The notes below the pieces were generated by a model. It saw nothing but the letters and a program-made list of their open reading frames with translations. It had not been told where the DNA came from and ran no database searches. This document shows, piece by piece, positions 18,010 to 25,891 of a stretch of 49,698 nucleotides of DNA (positions are counted from its first letter, which is position 1; every line of letters starts with the position of its first letter). The translations under genes and the position numbers were made by a program. The stretch is from a virus. Where the stretch lies: positions 1-49,698 of IMG/VR virus record IMGVR_UViG_3300042296_000446; one strand, 5' to 3'.

Positions 18010-19038
18010 ATGGCAAAACTATCTGACCTATTATCTACAAGAGAGATTACAGCCAACCAGAATAATCTGGAAAAGGGCAAGGTCTGGGTCGTAAGTCCAA
18101 CTGCAATGGCCACTTGTATTAGAAGTGACAACTTGTGGTGTTGGACATCTCCGGGTTGTGGAACACTCACTATTGAAATGTGGGGTGCTGCTGGTAGTGG
18201 CTCTCGCATGTGTTGCTGCGGCTTTGGACTACCTGGAAATGCACCTGGCTATACCAAAAAAACTCTAGCTGTATTTTGCGGATCAAACATTTGTGGCTGT
18301 CCAGGCCAGGCCTGCAATGCGCATGATCTTTGCTTCTCAGGATGTAGTCTACCCACATATTTGCAGTGGAAACAGGCTCGAGACCTATGCGGATACACCA
18401 GCGGTTGCATGTGCGCTCAAGGTGGTCGAGCAGGTACATCTATCTGTTCCACTGGTACCGGCCCCTACTGCTGTTTCCGTGCTGCAGGATTTTGCAATTC
18501 ACAATTTACTTCTGGTGCTGCTGGTTGCGGTATTATCTGCAATCACTGCTCAGGAGGCTTCCTTGCTTGCGGTTATGGTGGCGACATCAACTGCTGCGGC
18601 TGTATTTCATACATGCACTGGATGTGCGACATCGGAAACGCAAGACCCTGTTATGTACACCAATTTATTGCTTTTGCAGCAGGTATATTTGCTGAACAGG
18701 GTGGTATAATTGCATCCAAGCCCGACGAAGATCCAGAATACTCACAGTGGTCAGGTGCAGGATTCATGGAACACATGCATACTCTACATGCTACCAGTCG
18801 TTCGCCCACTGGCGGCGTTCCTTGGATGGGATGTTGGACCGGTGGTCAATTCTGCGGTTGCTATGAAAACTCTGGCTGTGTGCCATATTCACCTTATGGT
18901 GTAGGCGGAGCTGCACCTATGCCTTGCGATGGTGTCAGAGATCACGGCAAACGTGGCGGCCACGGTGCCATACGATTAACATACAGAGGTTCGGGCGCCT
19001 TGAATCAAAACTGCGCAGTACTAGGAAGGGGAATATAA
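18010..19038 (+). CDS. Cys-rich Gly-rich adhesin-like protein A
   Basis: A 342-residue protein with 34 cysteines by my count (about 10 percent), first of three tandem paralogues. After an N-terminal helix-like segment (NNLEKGKVWVVSP) comes TLTIEMWGAAGSG, then RMCCCGFGLPGNAPGY, and many CxxC, CC and CxC clusters in Gly-rich loops (SGCMCAQGGRAG, CGYGGDINCCGC). It ends GGHGAIRLTYRG. The beginning (hydrophobic strand plus WGAAGSG) and end (G-x-G-A-I-R-L-x-Y) match the frame of Gly-rich domains of phage tail adhesins, here with many glycine positions replaced by cysteine. There is no signal peptide, so the cysteines are made in the reducing cytoplasm. A fibre-tip adhesin is the best guess; metal binding or disulfide locking after release is speculative. 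Confidence 0.75.
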   Translation: MAKLSDLLSTREITANQNNLEKGKVWVVSPTAMATCIRSDNLWCWTSPGCGTLTIEMWGAAGSGSRMCCCGFGLPGNAPGYTKKTLAVFCGSNICGCPGQACNAHDLCFSGCSLPTYLQWKQARDLCGYTSGCMCAQGGRAGTSICSTGTGPYCCFRAAGFCNSQFTSGAAGCGIICNHCSGGFLACGYGGDINCCGCISYMHWMCDIGNARPCYVHQFIAFAAGIFAEQGGIIASKPDEDPEYSQWSGAGFMEHMHTLHATSRSPTGGVPWMGCWTGGQFCGCYENSGCVPYSPYGVGGAAPMPCDGVRDHGKRGGHGAIRLTYRGSGALNQNCAVLGRGI

Positions 19039-19039
19039 A

Positions 19040-20278
19040 ATGGCACTACTCACACAATTATTAGGTAATCGCGAGCAGGCCTTCGAAGACAATCTTGAAA
19101 AAGGTAGAATTTGGGTCTATACAGACGGCAATATGTACACCTCATTCTGTAATGGCTTTTGCTGGCGTTCTCCGGGTACAGGATGTATAGTGATCGAATC
19201 CTGGGGTGCTGCTGGTTCAGGAGCACAGATGTGCTGCTGTGGTGCAGGCCTACCAGGAAATGCACCTGCGTACACAAAAAAATGTCTTTGCGTGATTGCA
19301 GGCAACTATGTCTGCGGCTACATTGGACGTTCATGCAATAACTCATCAGCACTATGCTTTAGAGGTTGTTCAGAAGCCACCTGCGTTTGCTGGTTTGGAT
19401 GTTCACCAAAAGCCCTATATGAAGGTGGCTACTATCCAGGTGACAGCGACAGCTTTAAGGGCAACAATCCTTGGGGTTGGGGCTCAGGCGGCGGCGATCC
19501 ATTGAGCTCAAATGAAGGCAACGTAAACTTTCAAAACGGCGGCAATTGCGGTATCACTGGCGGCAACACATTGAACGCTAGTGGCAACGGCAACTGCTGT
19601 TCGTGGACTCAATGTCGTGCAGCAGGTGCAACTAACGGCTGCATATGCGCACAAGGCGGCAAAGGCGGCATATCAATTTGCATAGATTCAATATCTGCAT
19701 ATACAGTCTTTAGATGTAATTATTTCTGTGGCAGCCCCCTTGGCCCAGGCAACTCGGGTTGTAATACAGGATCACATTGCGGTATGATCTGCAACATTTG
19801 TCAAACAACGGATGCATCACTAGGATTTATTGGCTGTGGCTACGGTGGCGACGTCAACTGCTGCGGTGGTTGGTCATGCGTATCATTCCAGGGCTGCTGG
19901 CCAATTTGCCCATGTCTAACACAGTATCATGTGCCTGTAGCCGCAAATATTTTTGCAGAAGAAGGCGGACAGTTTTCGTACACAACAAATTCAGACGGAC
20001 AAGGGCCGACTGAATGGTCAGGAGCTCCGACACTCAATCAAATTAATGCCTTGACTACCATGAGTAGACAGCCTGGTCCAAATGCCTACACTACATGTTG
20101 GCCTGGTGAGCGAGGTTGTGGCTGCTATGAAATGCAGGGCTGCATGAACTTTTTTCCATACGGTGTTCCGGGCGCAGCTCCCCATCCATGTCCAGGTGTG
20201 CGTGATCATGCCAGTCGTGGTGGTATGGGAGCTGTAAGAATTAAATATATTCCAGCAACAGGAGGCACATCGTACTAA
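19040..20278 (+). CDS. Cys-rich Gly-rich adhesin-like protein B
   Basis: Second paralogue, 412 residues with 40 cysteines by my count. It shares NLEKGRIWVY, CIVIESWGAAGSG, MCCCGAGLPGNAP, SALCFRGCSEATCVCW, GCICAQGGKGG, GCGYGGDVNCCGG and the C-terminal GVRDHASRGGMGAVRIKY with its neighbours. Compared with A and C it has an extra region of about 65 residues near 130-195, rich in Gly, Asn and Ser (GNNPWGWGSGGGDP and similar), which looks like an expanded surface loop. It starts 1 nt after the previous stop, with a purine-rich AGGGGA upstream of the ATG. The length difference confined to one loop is what a variable receptor-binding face would look like. No enzymatic motif was seen. Confidence 0.75.
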   Translation: MALLTQLLGNREQAFEDNLEKGRIWVYTDGNMYTSFCNGFCWRSPGTGCIVIESWGAAGSGAQMCCCGAGLPGNAPAYTKKCLCVIAGNYVCGYIGRSCNNSSALCFRGCSEATCVCWFGCSPKALYEGGYYPGDSDSFKGNNPWGWGSGGGDPLSSNEGNVNFQNGGNCGITGGNTLNASGNGNCCSWTQCRAAGATNGCICAQGGKGGISICIDSISAYTVFRCNYFCGSPLGPGNSGCNTGSHCGMICNICQTTDASLGFIGCGYGGDVNCCGGWSCVSFQGCWPICPCLTQYHVPVAANIFAEEGGQFSYTTNSDGQGPTEWSGAPTLNQINALTTMSRQPGPNAYTTCWPGERGCGCYEMQGCMNFFPYGVPGAAPHPCPGVRDHASRGGMGAVRIKYIPATGGTSY

Positions 20279-20279
20279 C

Positions 20280-21272
20280 ATGGCAAACTTAAAAACACTT
20301 GTAGAAGCCAAACTTGATCAAATAGAGTTTGACGAAACAAATCTAGACAAGGGCAGAGTCTGGGCCTATAGCCCAGGTTCAGAATACACAAACTTTGTCA
20401 ACGGATTTTGTTGGATTGCCTGTACCACAGGCAAGGTCATTTTGGATGTGTGGGGCGCTGGCGGCAGTGGTGCTAGAATGTGCTGCTGCGGACACGGTGT
20501 GCCAGGAAATCCAGGTGCATGGTCACGCAAATGTATTTGCGTAATAGCTGGCTGTTATATCTGTGGTCACGTGGGCAAAAGCTGCAACAATGCTGATGCA
20601 CTGTGTTTCCGTGGGTGTTCCGAAGCATCATGTGTGTGCTGGTATGGCAGGAATCCTTCAACTGGCGCTGCCATAAACGGCTGCATGTGTTCACAAGGTG
20701 GACGTGGGGGTACAACCTATTGCAATCCATCGGGCGTAATTTTCTGCTGTTTCATCAGCGGCAACTTCTGTAACACCAACTATTCCAACGGTACCTGCGG
20801 CATTATTTGCAATTACGGTTCGGGTACAGGATCATGCTGCGCAGAGTCCTACGGCGGCGATATAAATAAACGCGGTGGATTTAGCTGTGTGACATTCTGG
20901 ACCTGTTATTCAAACTGCCCATGTTCAACACACTATCACACAGCCATTCCTCCAGGCATGTTTGCCTGTGATGGCGGCGTAGTCAGTACAGGTATGGATG
21001 ACAACAACGGATTTTCCAACTGGTCAGGAATGGGATTCCATCAGTTCAGCCAAGGTATCAATGCCATGAGCCGCTCACCAAATCGAGGAATCCCATTTAC
21101 TGCATGTTGGACCTCCAACAGAGCCTGTGGCTGCTATGACGTACAAGGATGTATGCCATTCTTTCCAGTAGGAGTAGGTGGTTTACCAGCTAATCCCTGC
21201 GGTGATGTTCGTGACAACGGATGGCGCGGCGGCCTAGGATTGGTTAGAATTAATTTTATTGCAAAGGATTAA
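20280..21272 (+). CDS. Cys-rich Gly-rich adhesin-like protein C
   Basis: Third paralogue, 330 residues with 34 cysteines by my count. It has a slightly longer N-terminal helix (LKTLVEAKLDQIEFDETNLDKG), then VILDVWGAGGSG, RMCCCGHGVPGNPGAW, ALCFRGCSEASCVCW, GCMCSQGGRGG and the ending GGLGLVRINF. Where A and B have the pair NCC after GGDI/GGDV, this copy has NKR, so not every cysteine is fixed. It begins 1 nt after gene B, so all three are a tight run and presumably made in similar amounts. Tandem triplication followed by divergence suggests selection for variants of one adhesin. Confidence 0.75.
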   Translation: MANLKTLVEAKLDQIEFDETNLDKGRVWAYSPGSEYTNFVNGFCWIACTTGKVILDVWGAGGSGARMCCCGHGVPGNPGAWSRKCICVIAGCYICGHVGKSCNNADALCFRGCSEASCVCWYGRNPSTGAAINGCMCSQGGRGGTTYCNPSGVIFCCFISGNFCNTNYSNGTCGIICNYGSGTGSCCAESYGGDINKRGGFSCVTFWTCYSNCPCSTHYHTAIPPGMFACDGGVVSTGMDDNNGFSNWSGMGFHQFSQGINAMSRSPNRGIPFTACWTSNRACGCYDVQGCMPFFPVGVGGLPANPCGDVRDNGWRGGLGLVRINFIAKD

Positions 21273-21274
21273 AA

Positions 21275-21919
21275 ATGAGAAAAGCGTTTACAACGGTTAT
21301 GCCGGACGAACCATATAAAACAACCACCAAGAAAAATATCACAGTGGATTGCGTTTACATCGGTAAAAGATATCTGCTGGTTAGATTCAACAACGATGGC
21401 ACCATATTTGCCTTGGAAAAACAAGGTGAAACACTGCCGGAAGTTGAGATGTACAAACTCACAGAGCAACAACTGGCAGCAGAAAAACAATTTCAGATTG
21501 TTATAGATGCAGAAGTCAATACATGGGAAGCTGCACATCTAACACACGATTATGAACACGGAGCAGTAGCTGACCCAACATTTACTCTAGCAGATGGCAG
21601 TACATGGACCTATCACTATGATGATTTTCATGGCGCATTGGATCAACCCTACTATACCAACGACATGAGGTACGATCGTGCTACTAATACTTTGATTCGT
21701 CCTAGATATCGTACTCATGCGGTAACCAAAGAAACGTTTTGGGCAAACATGAACGATCAACTCAAGGCCTTTGAACTTGCTGCCGGATCAACTAGCTATC
21801 TACCAGAAAGACTAACAGAAATTAGAGCACATAGAGATTGGTTAAAAACTGCTATTACAAAATATGCAGGTGAAGATCACTGGAAAGTTCCGTTCCCAAC
21901 TAGTACGCCTTCAATTTAA
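21275..21919 (+). CDS. Hypothetical protein, possible fibre-assembly factor
   Basis: A 214-residue protein with no signal peptide or membrane segment. The N-terminus is a beta-rich region (NITVDCVYIGKRYLLVRF, GTIFALEKQGETLPEVEMYKL), the middle has TFTLADGSTWTYHYDD and the C-terminal half is helical (TKETFWANMNDQLKAFELAA, LTEIRAHRDWLKTAITKYAG). It is the last gene of the fibre/adhesin operon, 2 nt after the third Cys-rich gene and directly before a strong terminator. In many phages the last small gene after a fibre encodes a chaperone or assembly protein, so that is a reasonable role by position. An alternative is a minor virion component. No family was recognised. Confidence 0.68.
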   Translation: MRKAFTTVMPDEPYKTTTKKNITVDCVYIGKRYLLVRFNNDGTIFALEKQGETLPEVEMYKLTEQQLAAEKQFQIVIDAEVNTWEAAHLTHDYEHGAVADPTFTLADGSTWTYHYDDFHGALDQPYYTNDMRYDRATNTLIRPRYRTHAVTKETFWANMNDQLKAFELAAGSTSYLPERLTEIRAHRDWLKTAITKYAGEDHWKVPFPTSTPSI

Positions 21920-21940
21920 ATAAATTAAAAGCCAAGAAAG

Positions 21941-21995
21941 GCCTTGCACTTGTATCCGAGAGGATATATAATCTAAGTGCAAGGCTTATTTTTTT
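21941..21995 (+). terminator. Intrinsic terminator with nested GNRA hairpin
   Basis: GCCTTGCACTT (21941-21951) pairs perfectly with AAGTGCAAGGC (21975-21985) and is followed by TTATTTTTTT. Inside the loop a second stem TATCC/GGATA closes a GAGA tetraloop (21953-21966). It ends the fibre/adhesin operon. Confidence 0.88.
21944..21972 (+). promoter_or_regulatory. Sigma70-like promoter nested in the terminator
   Basis: TTGCAC (21944-21949), 17-nt spacer, TATAAT (21967-21972). The -10 box is perfect and the -35 matches TTGACA at only three positions. RNA started here, at about 21979, would lack the 5' arm of the terminator stem. It would drive the glycosyltransferase/carbamoyltransferase pair; the Shine-Dalgarno GGAG is at 21996-21999. 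Confidence 0.5.
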
Positions 21996-22004
21996 GGAGT
22001 TTAA

Positions 22005-22946
22005 ATGTCTAGATCGAAAGCATTTTTTATAAATGGCGGCGCTGGTAGAATGATTAGTTCTGTTCCAGCTTTTGAAAAATACCTAGAGGAATCAGATGAT
22101 AAAGATTTTATCATTGTTTGCGAAGGTGGAACAGATGTCTTTAAAGGACATCCTAAACTAGATGATCGTGCCTACGACATCTGGCACAAGGGTCTTTTCA
22201 AAGACTACTTGAAAAATCGTGAAATTGTCACAACAGAACCCTATAGAGTCTGGGAATACTACAACCAACAATGTTCAATTGCACAGGCCTTTGACATACA
22301 GGTCAACAACAAAGGACTACGAGAACTGCCAAAACCTACACTTAGGTTGTCCAAAGATGAACTACTGAATGGTAGATCAGTGGTCAGCGAAGTAAAGAAA
22401 AAACTTAAAAAAGAAAAACTAGTGGTATTTCAACCCTATGGCCGAGGTGTTGAATACATTGACGAAACCTTGCTTGACCGCACAGCACGAAGTTTTGAAT
22501 TAAAAGACGTAAAAGCCATAGTGAAAAAGCTGCAACAAAATGACTATGCAGTGATAATGATGAGCGAGTTCAAAACAGATCTATCAGATGCTAAACTCAA
22601 AGAAGAAGTGGCCATGCCTGAAAATGTCAACATGCGAGTTTGGGCAGCAATAATCAAATATGCCGATCATTTCTTGGGTTGCGATAGTTTGGGACAACAC
22701 CTTGCATATTCAATGGAAACTCCATCAACAATTATCACAGGAGCCACATATCCTATAAATGTGTCTTATCCGGATTGCGAGTATTTTGAAATACTAGACA
22801 TGGGCGAAATACATAGAGAATACGATCCTATCAGAATTTTACCTGATGAGCGAGTGAACAGAATAAATGAAAATATCATGTCAATGACAGACGACATAAC
22901 TACACTAGTAGTAAATCACGTATTAGGAAAAAAAGATGACAGTTAA
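22005..22946 (+). CDS. GT9-like (heptosyltransferase-type) glycosyltransferase
   Basis: A 313-residue cytoplasmic protein. The C-terminal part contains IKYADHFLGCDSLGQHLAYS followed by METPSTIITGATYP (about 217-248), matching the donor-site region of GT-B family 9 enzymes (D-S-x-x-x-H-L-A, then P-T/S and G-x-T). The middle has KEKLVVFQPYGRG, the usual start of the second Rossmann-like half. The N-terminal FINGGAGRMISSVPAFEKYL fits the first half, with a Gly-rich loop. It overlaps the carbamoyltransferase gene by 11 nt, so the two are translated together. GT9 enzymes transfer heptose or related sugars from ADP- or other nucleotide sugars; the substrate here is unknown. Host surface glycan, phage DNA base or a virion protein are all possible. 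Confidence 0.6.
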   Translation: MSRSKAFFINGGAGRMISSVPAFEKYLEESDDKDFIIVCEGGTDVFKGHPKLDDRAYDIWHKGLFKDYLKNREIVTTEPYRVWEYYNQQCSIAQAFDIQVNNKGLRELPKPTLRLSKDELLNGRSVVSEVKKKLKKEKLVVFQPYGRGVEYIDETLLDRTARSFELKDVKAIVKKLQQNDYAVIMMSEFKTDLSDAKLKEEVAMPENVNMRVWAAIIKYADHFLGCDSLGQHLAYSMETPSTIITGATYPINVSYPDCEYFEILDMGEIHREYDPIRILPDERVNRINENIMSMTDDITTLVVNHVLGKKDDS

Positions 22947-24765
22947 AACCATATCAGCAAAAAAATCAAATAAACCCGTGTGGGTCGCAGCCATTGCTCG
23001 CGGACATAATGCAGGCATCTGTCTACTAAAAGACGGAGAGATTGTATTTTCTATCGAAGAAGAAAGATTGAGTCGTCAAAAGTATGACGGCGGTCCGCTT
23101 GCGTCAATGGTTAAGATTTTAGAATACACAGATAAGCTAGACTTTTTGGTTGTAGCACATACACAGAGTCTTGCAGATTCTTCGGGAAAAATTGATTATA
23201 CCGGCGACGATATGTACACTGGCCTAGCTCGAAAGTTAGGACTAATTGATAGAAAAGTAGCTAACCTACACAAACATCCTCAGGTGATTGATCTCAGTTT
23301 CATGCATCACAAGCTGCATGCTGCCTGCGCATTTTATCGTTCAGGTTGGGAAGATGCAGTTTCTTTGATTGTTGATGGTGCAGGCACATTCTATCAAATG
23401 AGTTACAACGACCAACCACTGTGGGTATGGGAAGTTGAGTCTATTGTTGATTGTGCATATCCTGCAGATTTCAAAACTCTTTACAAAAATTACGGTGCAA
23501 GAGATCCTATTGTTGGAACATTTCAAGCTGAATTTCCTTCTGCAAATTTAGGCGAGGATGGCGAAACACACGAAGCATGGGTTAGTGATCGTGCAGGCAT
23601 TGTCAAGGCCTACGAGGGAGTAACTGAATATTGTGGATTCTCAGCTATTGAAGCTGGAAAGACTATGGGATTATTTCCATACGGAAAAGCCAACAATAAA
23701 ATTCCTCCGTTGTTTGATACAACATCTAAAATTCCGTTAACAAATAGAAACTTATTGGTGCCAAAATATCCAATGAGTAGCATGGTTAATTCACAACTAT
23801 TTGATTATATTGACGAATTTCCTGAAGATCCTAAAGGTGATGTTACCTACATGGACAATCGTAGAGATATGGCCTATGCTGTTCAGACACAGACGCAAGA
23901 ACAGGTGGTAAGACTAATCAAATTAGCCGCAGAAAAAAGTGGAAAGAATCGTGTTGTTATTTCCGGAGGCTATGGATTAAACTGTGTTGCTAACTATCAT
24001 TATCTAGAAGAATTAAAAGATAGCGGCATTGAAATTTATGTTGAACCTATCAGCAATGATGCAGGTACAGCAATGGGCGCAGGTCTGCTGTTCTATCATG
24101 GCATGTATGACGATACTACCATACGTAAATACGATACTTTGTATTATGGCCCTGTACACACTTATACCAGTGAAGAAATTGCTGCAAAGGCAGAAGCTGC
24201 TAATGCAGAAGTTACAGATGCTACAGCTAAAGACATTGTCAAGCTGTTACGTGAAAAAAACATTGTGACTATCTTCCAAGGACGTTCAGAAAACGGACCA
24301 CGTGCCCTAGGCAATCGTTCAGTGCTGTTTGATCCAACATTTGAAGACGGCAAAGACTATGTGAATGCAGTCAAGCATCGTGAATACTTCCGCCCATTTG
24401 CGGGAAGTATTCTAGAAGAAGATGTACACGAGTGGTTTGATTTACGTGGAATGAAAAACAGTCCATTCATGATGTACGCTGTAAACTGCCAGCCAGGAGT
24501 TGAAGAAAAGATTCCAAGCATTATTCACGAAGATCATACCTGCCGTATTCAAACAGTTAATCCTGAGCAGAACAAGCACTACTATGATTTGATCAAAGCA
24601 TTCAAAGATGAAACAGGCGTTCCTATCCTGTTTAATACCAGCTTTAATCTAGGTGGCGAACCCCTAGTAGAAACACTAGATGATGCTATTTGGACATTAC
24701 AAAAGTCAGAAATTGAATACCTGTACTTGCCCGAGTACAGTAAACTAATTAAAATTGCCAACTAA
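22936..24765 (+). CDS. Carbamoyltransferase, NodU/CmcH/TobZ family
   Basis: A 609-residue protein of full family length. The N-terminal Kae1-like domain has GHNAGICLLKDGEIVFSIEE (about 23-42) with EEERLSRQKYDGG, and the HHKLHAACAFY motif near 124-134 where the family places its metal-binding histidines. SLIVDGAGTF follows. NRVVISGGYGLNCVAN and the segment after it match the nucleotide-binding half. The C-terminal YrdC-like domain has FQGRSENGPRALGNRS, VKHREYFRPFAGSIL, CRIQTV and GVPILFNTSFNLGGEPLV, all strongly conserved in the family. It transfers a carbamoyl group from carbamoyl phosphate, through a carbamoyl-adenylate, to a hydroxyl acceptor such as a sugar. Coupling to a glycosyltransferase suggests carbamoylation of the sugar that enzyme adds. 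A perfect terminator follows at once. Confidence 0.93.
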   Translation: MTVKTISAKKSNKPVWVAAIARGHNAGICLLKDGEIVFSIEEERLSRQKYDGGPLASMVKILEYTDKLDFLVVAHTQSLADSSGKIDYTGDDMYTGLARKLGLIDRKVANLHKHPQVIDLSFMHHKLHAACAFYRSGWEDAVSLIVDGAGTFYQMSYNDQPLWVWEVESIVDCAYPADFKTLYKNYGARDPIVGTFQAEFPSANLGEDGETHEAWVSDRAGIVKAYEGVTEYCGFSAIEAGKTMGLFPYGKANNKIPPLFDTTSKIPLTNRNLLVPKYPMSSMVNSQLFDYIDEFPEDPKGDVTYMDNRRDMAYAVQTQTQEQVVRLIKLAAEKSGKNRVVISGGYGLNCVANYHYLEELKDSGIEIYVEPISNDAGTAMGAGLLFYHGMYDDTTIRKYDTLYYGPVHTYTSEEIAAKAEAANAEVTDATAKDIVKLLREKNIVTIFQGRSENGPRALGNRSVLFDPTFEDGKDYVNAVKHREYFRPFAGSILEEDVHEWFDLRGMKNSPFMMYAVNCQPGVEEKIPSIIHEDHTCRIQTVNPEQNKHYYDLIKAFKDETGVPILFNTSFNLGGEPLVETLDDAIWTLQKSEIEYLYLPEYSKLIKIAN

Positions 24766-24787
24766 AAAAGCCCGCAAGGGCTTTTTT
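24764..24787 (+). terminator. Intrinsic terminator with GCAA tetraloop
   Basis: AAAAAAGCCC (24764-24773), GCAA loop, GGGCTTTTTT (24778-24787), then GTTTT. This is a perfect stem with a GNRA loop. It begins at the stop codon of the carbamoyltransferase and isolates that cassette from the following late genes. Confidence 0.93.
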
Positions 24788-24794
24788 GTTTTAT

Positions 24795-24802
24795 GATAAA
24801 TA
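24795..24802 (+). promoter_or_regulatory. T4-type late promoter GATAAATA
   Basis: GATAAATA lies directly after a terminator and 7 nt before the ATG at 24810, with no Shine-Dalgarno. By the T4 rule (element at -13 to -6) the mRNA leader would be about 2 nt. Confidence 0.65.
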
Positions 24803-24809
24803 CACTACT

Positions 24810-25247
24810 ATGATCAACTTCACAAAATATTTCTTTCAAGGAGTTAAAAACACTCTTAGAATTCAGAACGGAGTGCAATTTGCCTACAAGGGTCCTTGGC
24901 AAACAGTAACACCCAACACCATTATAGACGAATGGTATGTTGGTGATTTTATGGCTGCAGAATACACAGTGGTAGTTGACGTGGGCAACACAAGAAAAGA
25001 AATAATCAAATGTCTAGTGGTAGCAGGCCCTGAAAATGCCAATCTTACCATTTATGGTCGTACCAATCTCAGCGAAAATCTAATAGATATCACAGCCACT
25101 GTTAATGCATCAAAAATGCAACTGGTGGCAAATCCGGCATCCAGCCCGGACGGATCAACCTATGATAACAGCACGTTGTTATTGGGTAGCAAGATGATAT
25201 TCAGTGCCACTTACTATCACACAATCAACGATCTTGCGATTACTTAA
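24810..25247 (+). CDS. Small virion protein
   Basis: The product is 145 residues from ATG 24810 (MINFTKYFFQGVKNTLRIQN). A TTG further upstream would extend it through the promoter and terminator tail, so the ATG is preferred. The protein is beta-rich: FAYKGPWQTV, DEWYVGDFMAAEYTVVVDVG, KEIIKCLVVAGPENANLTIYG, MQLVANPAS, LLGSKMIFSATYYHTI. There is no signal peptide or membrane helix. It is the first gene after the enzyme cassette and is read from a late promoter, which fits a structural role. I recall proteins with the GDFMAAEYT type of segment in T4-like marine phage virions, but the match is from memory. Its position in the particle is unknown. Confidence 0.68.
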   Translation: MINFTKYFFQGVKNTLRIQNGVQFAYKGPWQTVTPNTIIDEWYVGDFMAAEYTVVVDVGNTRKEIIKCLVVAGPENANLTIYGRTNLSENLIDITATVNASKMQLVANPASSPDGSTYDNSTLLLGSKMIFSATYYHTINDLAIT

Positions 25248-25259
25248 AGGTTAACTCCG

Positions 25260-25267
25260 TATAAATA
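25260..25267 (+). promoter_or_regulatory. T4-type late promoter TATAAATA
   Basis: This is an exact T4 late consensus in the 70-nt gap between a small virion gene and a fibre gene. The predicted start is about 25273, giving a 45-nt leader that ends in the Shine-Dalgarno GGAGA (25308-25312) before ATG 25318. Confidence 0.75.
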
Positions 25268-25317
25268 CACTAGCAATCTTTGTGGAAGTTGATGGTGGTG
25301 GAATAGCGGAGAACTAA

Positions 25318-25881
25318 ATGTCAGTAAATTACATACCTTTAGAATCAAAAAGCGGCTTTCGCAGCCCGGGCTTCTCAGTGGATGAATTGGGAAATTTAAC
25401 GGTCACTGGTGCTGTATCTGTTGCAGGTTCTATCGATACCACTGGCAGTTTCAAAATCAACGGTATTCCTATTATAGATGCCAGCGATTCGATCATCGGC
25501 CTTGACCCAATCATAGAAAGAGCCATCGGACTAAGACAGTTGGGCACTTTAGATTTTCTAAACATTGCCGGCGATCTTATTATCAGTGAAGGATCCACAC
25601 CTTATTTCAATGTGGTCAACGGACATGTCGAAATGACCAGTGTGTCTTCAGTTGGCGCTATTAATAACATGGATATTGGGTTAATTGAACCCGGTGACGG
25701 AAATTTTAAATCATTAAATGTTGGACCTGGCGATAGTACAGGTGAGCTCACAGTACAGGGAAATATCTATACCACCGGAGTTATAGATATTGCAACAGCC
25801 CCTACAGAAACTACACACGCCACTAGAAAAGATTATGTTGATGCAAGAGTAGCTGCATTTTCAATTGCTTTTGGTGCTTAA
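25318..25881 (+). CDS. Short tail fibre protein
   Basis: A 187-residue fibre-type protein. The N-terminal SGFRSPGFSVDELGNLTVTG and GSIDTTGSFKINGIPIID form shaft-like beta turns. The middle has ISEGSTPYFNVVNGHVEM and GDGNFKSLNVGPGDSTGELTVQGNIYTTG, the usual G-N-x-x-x-x-G fibre repeat. The C-terminus PTETTHATRKDYVDARVAAF is the widespread fibre motif (p-x-x-x-x-H-A-T-R-K-D-Y-V-D). It precedes the 2153-residue giant fibre by 10 nt, so they form one operon, presumably from the TATAAATA at 25260. It may be an adaptor or proximal segment for the giant fibre; that link is inferred from position only. Confidence 0.78.
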   Translation: MSVNYIPLESKSGFRSPGFSVDELGNLTVTGAVSVAGSIDTTGSFKINGIPIIDASDSIIGLDPIIERAIGLRQLGTLDFLNIAGDLIISEGSTPYFNVVNGHVEMTSVSSVGAINNMDIGLIEPGDGNFKSLNVGPGDSTGELTVQGNIYTTGVIDIATAPTETTHATRKDYVDARVAAFSIAFGA

Positions 25882-25891
25882 GGAAAAATAA

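Noticed and set aside
17589-18209. 206-codon minus-strand open frame
   Set aside because: It is antisense to three plus-strand genes with good starts and tight spacing; the composition is unlike the other proteins.
18293-18904. Alternate-frame plus-strand open frames in the Cys-rich genes
   Set aside because: They are by-products of the biased TGT/TGC and GGN codons of the Cys-rich frame, and lack ribosome sites.
20861-20868. Exact TATAAATA inside Cys-rich gene C
   Set aside because: It falls within coding sequence with no gene start nearby and is explained by the codons for D-I-N-K. It is kept only as a weak possibility.
24786-24809. TTG start extending the 145-residue protein
   Set aside because: It lies in the terminator T-run and would translate through the late promoter; ATG 24810 fits the promoter spacing seen elsewhere.
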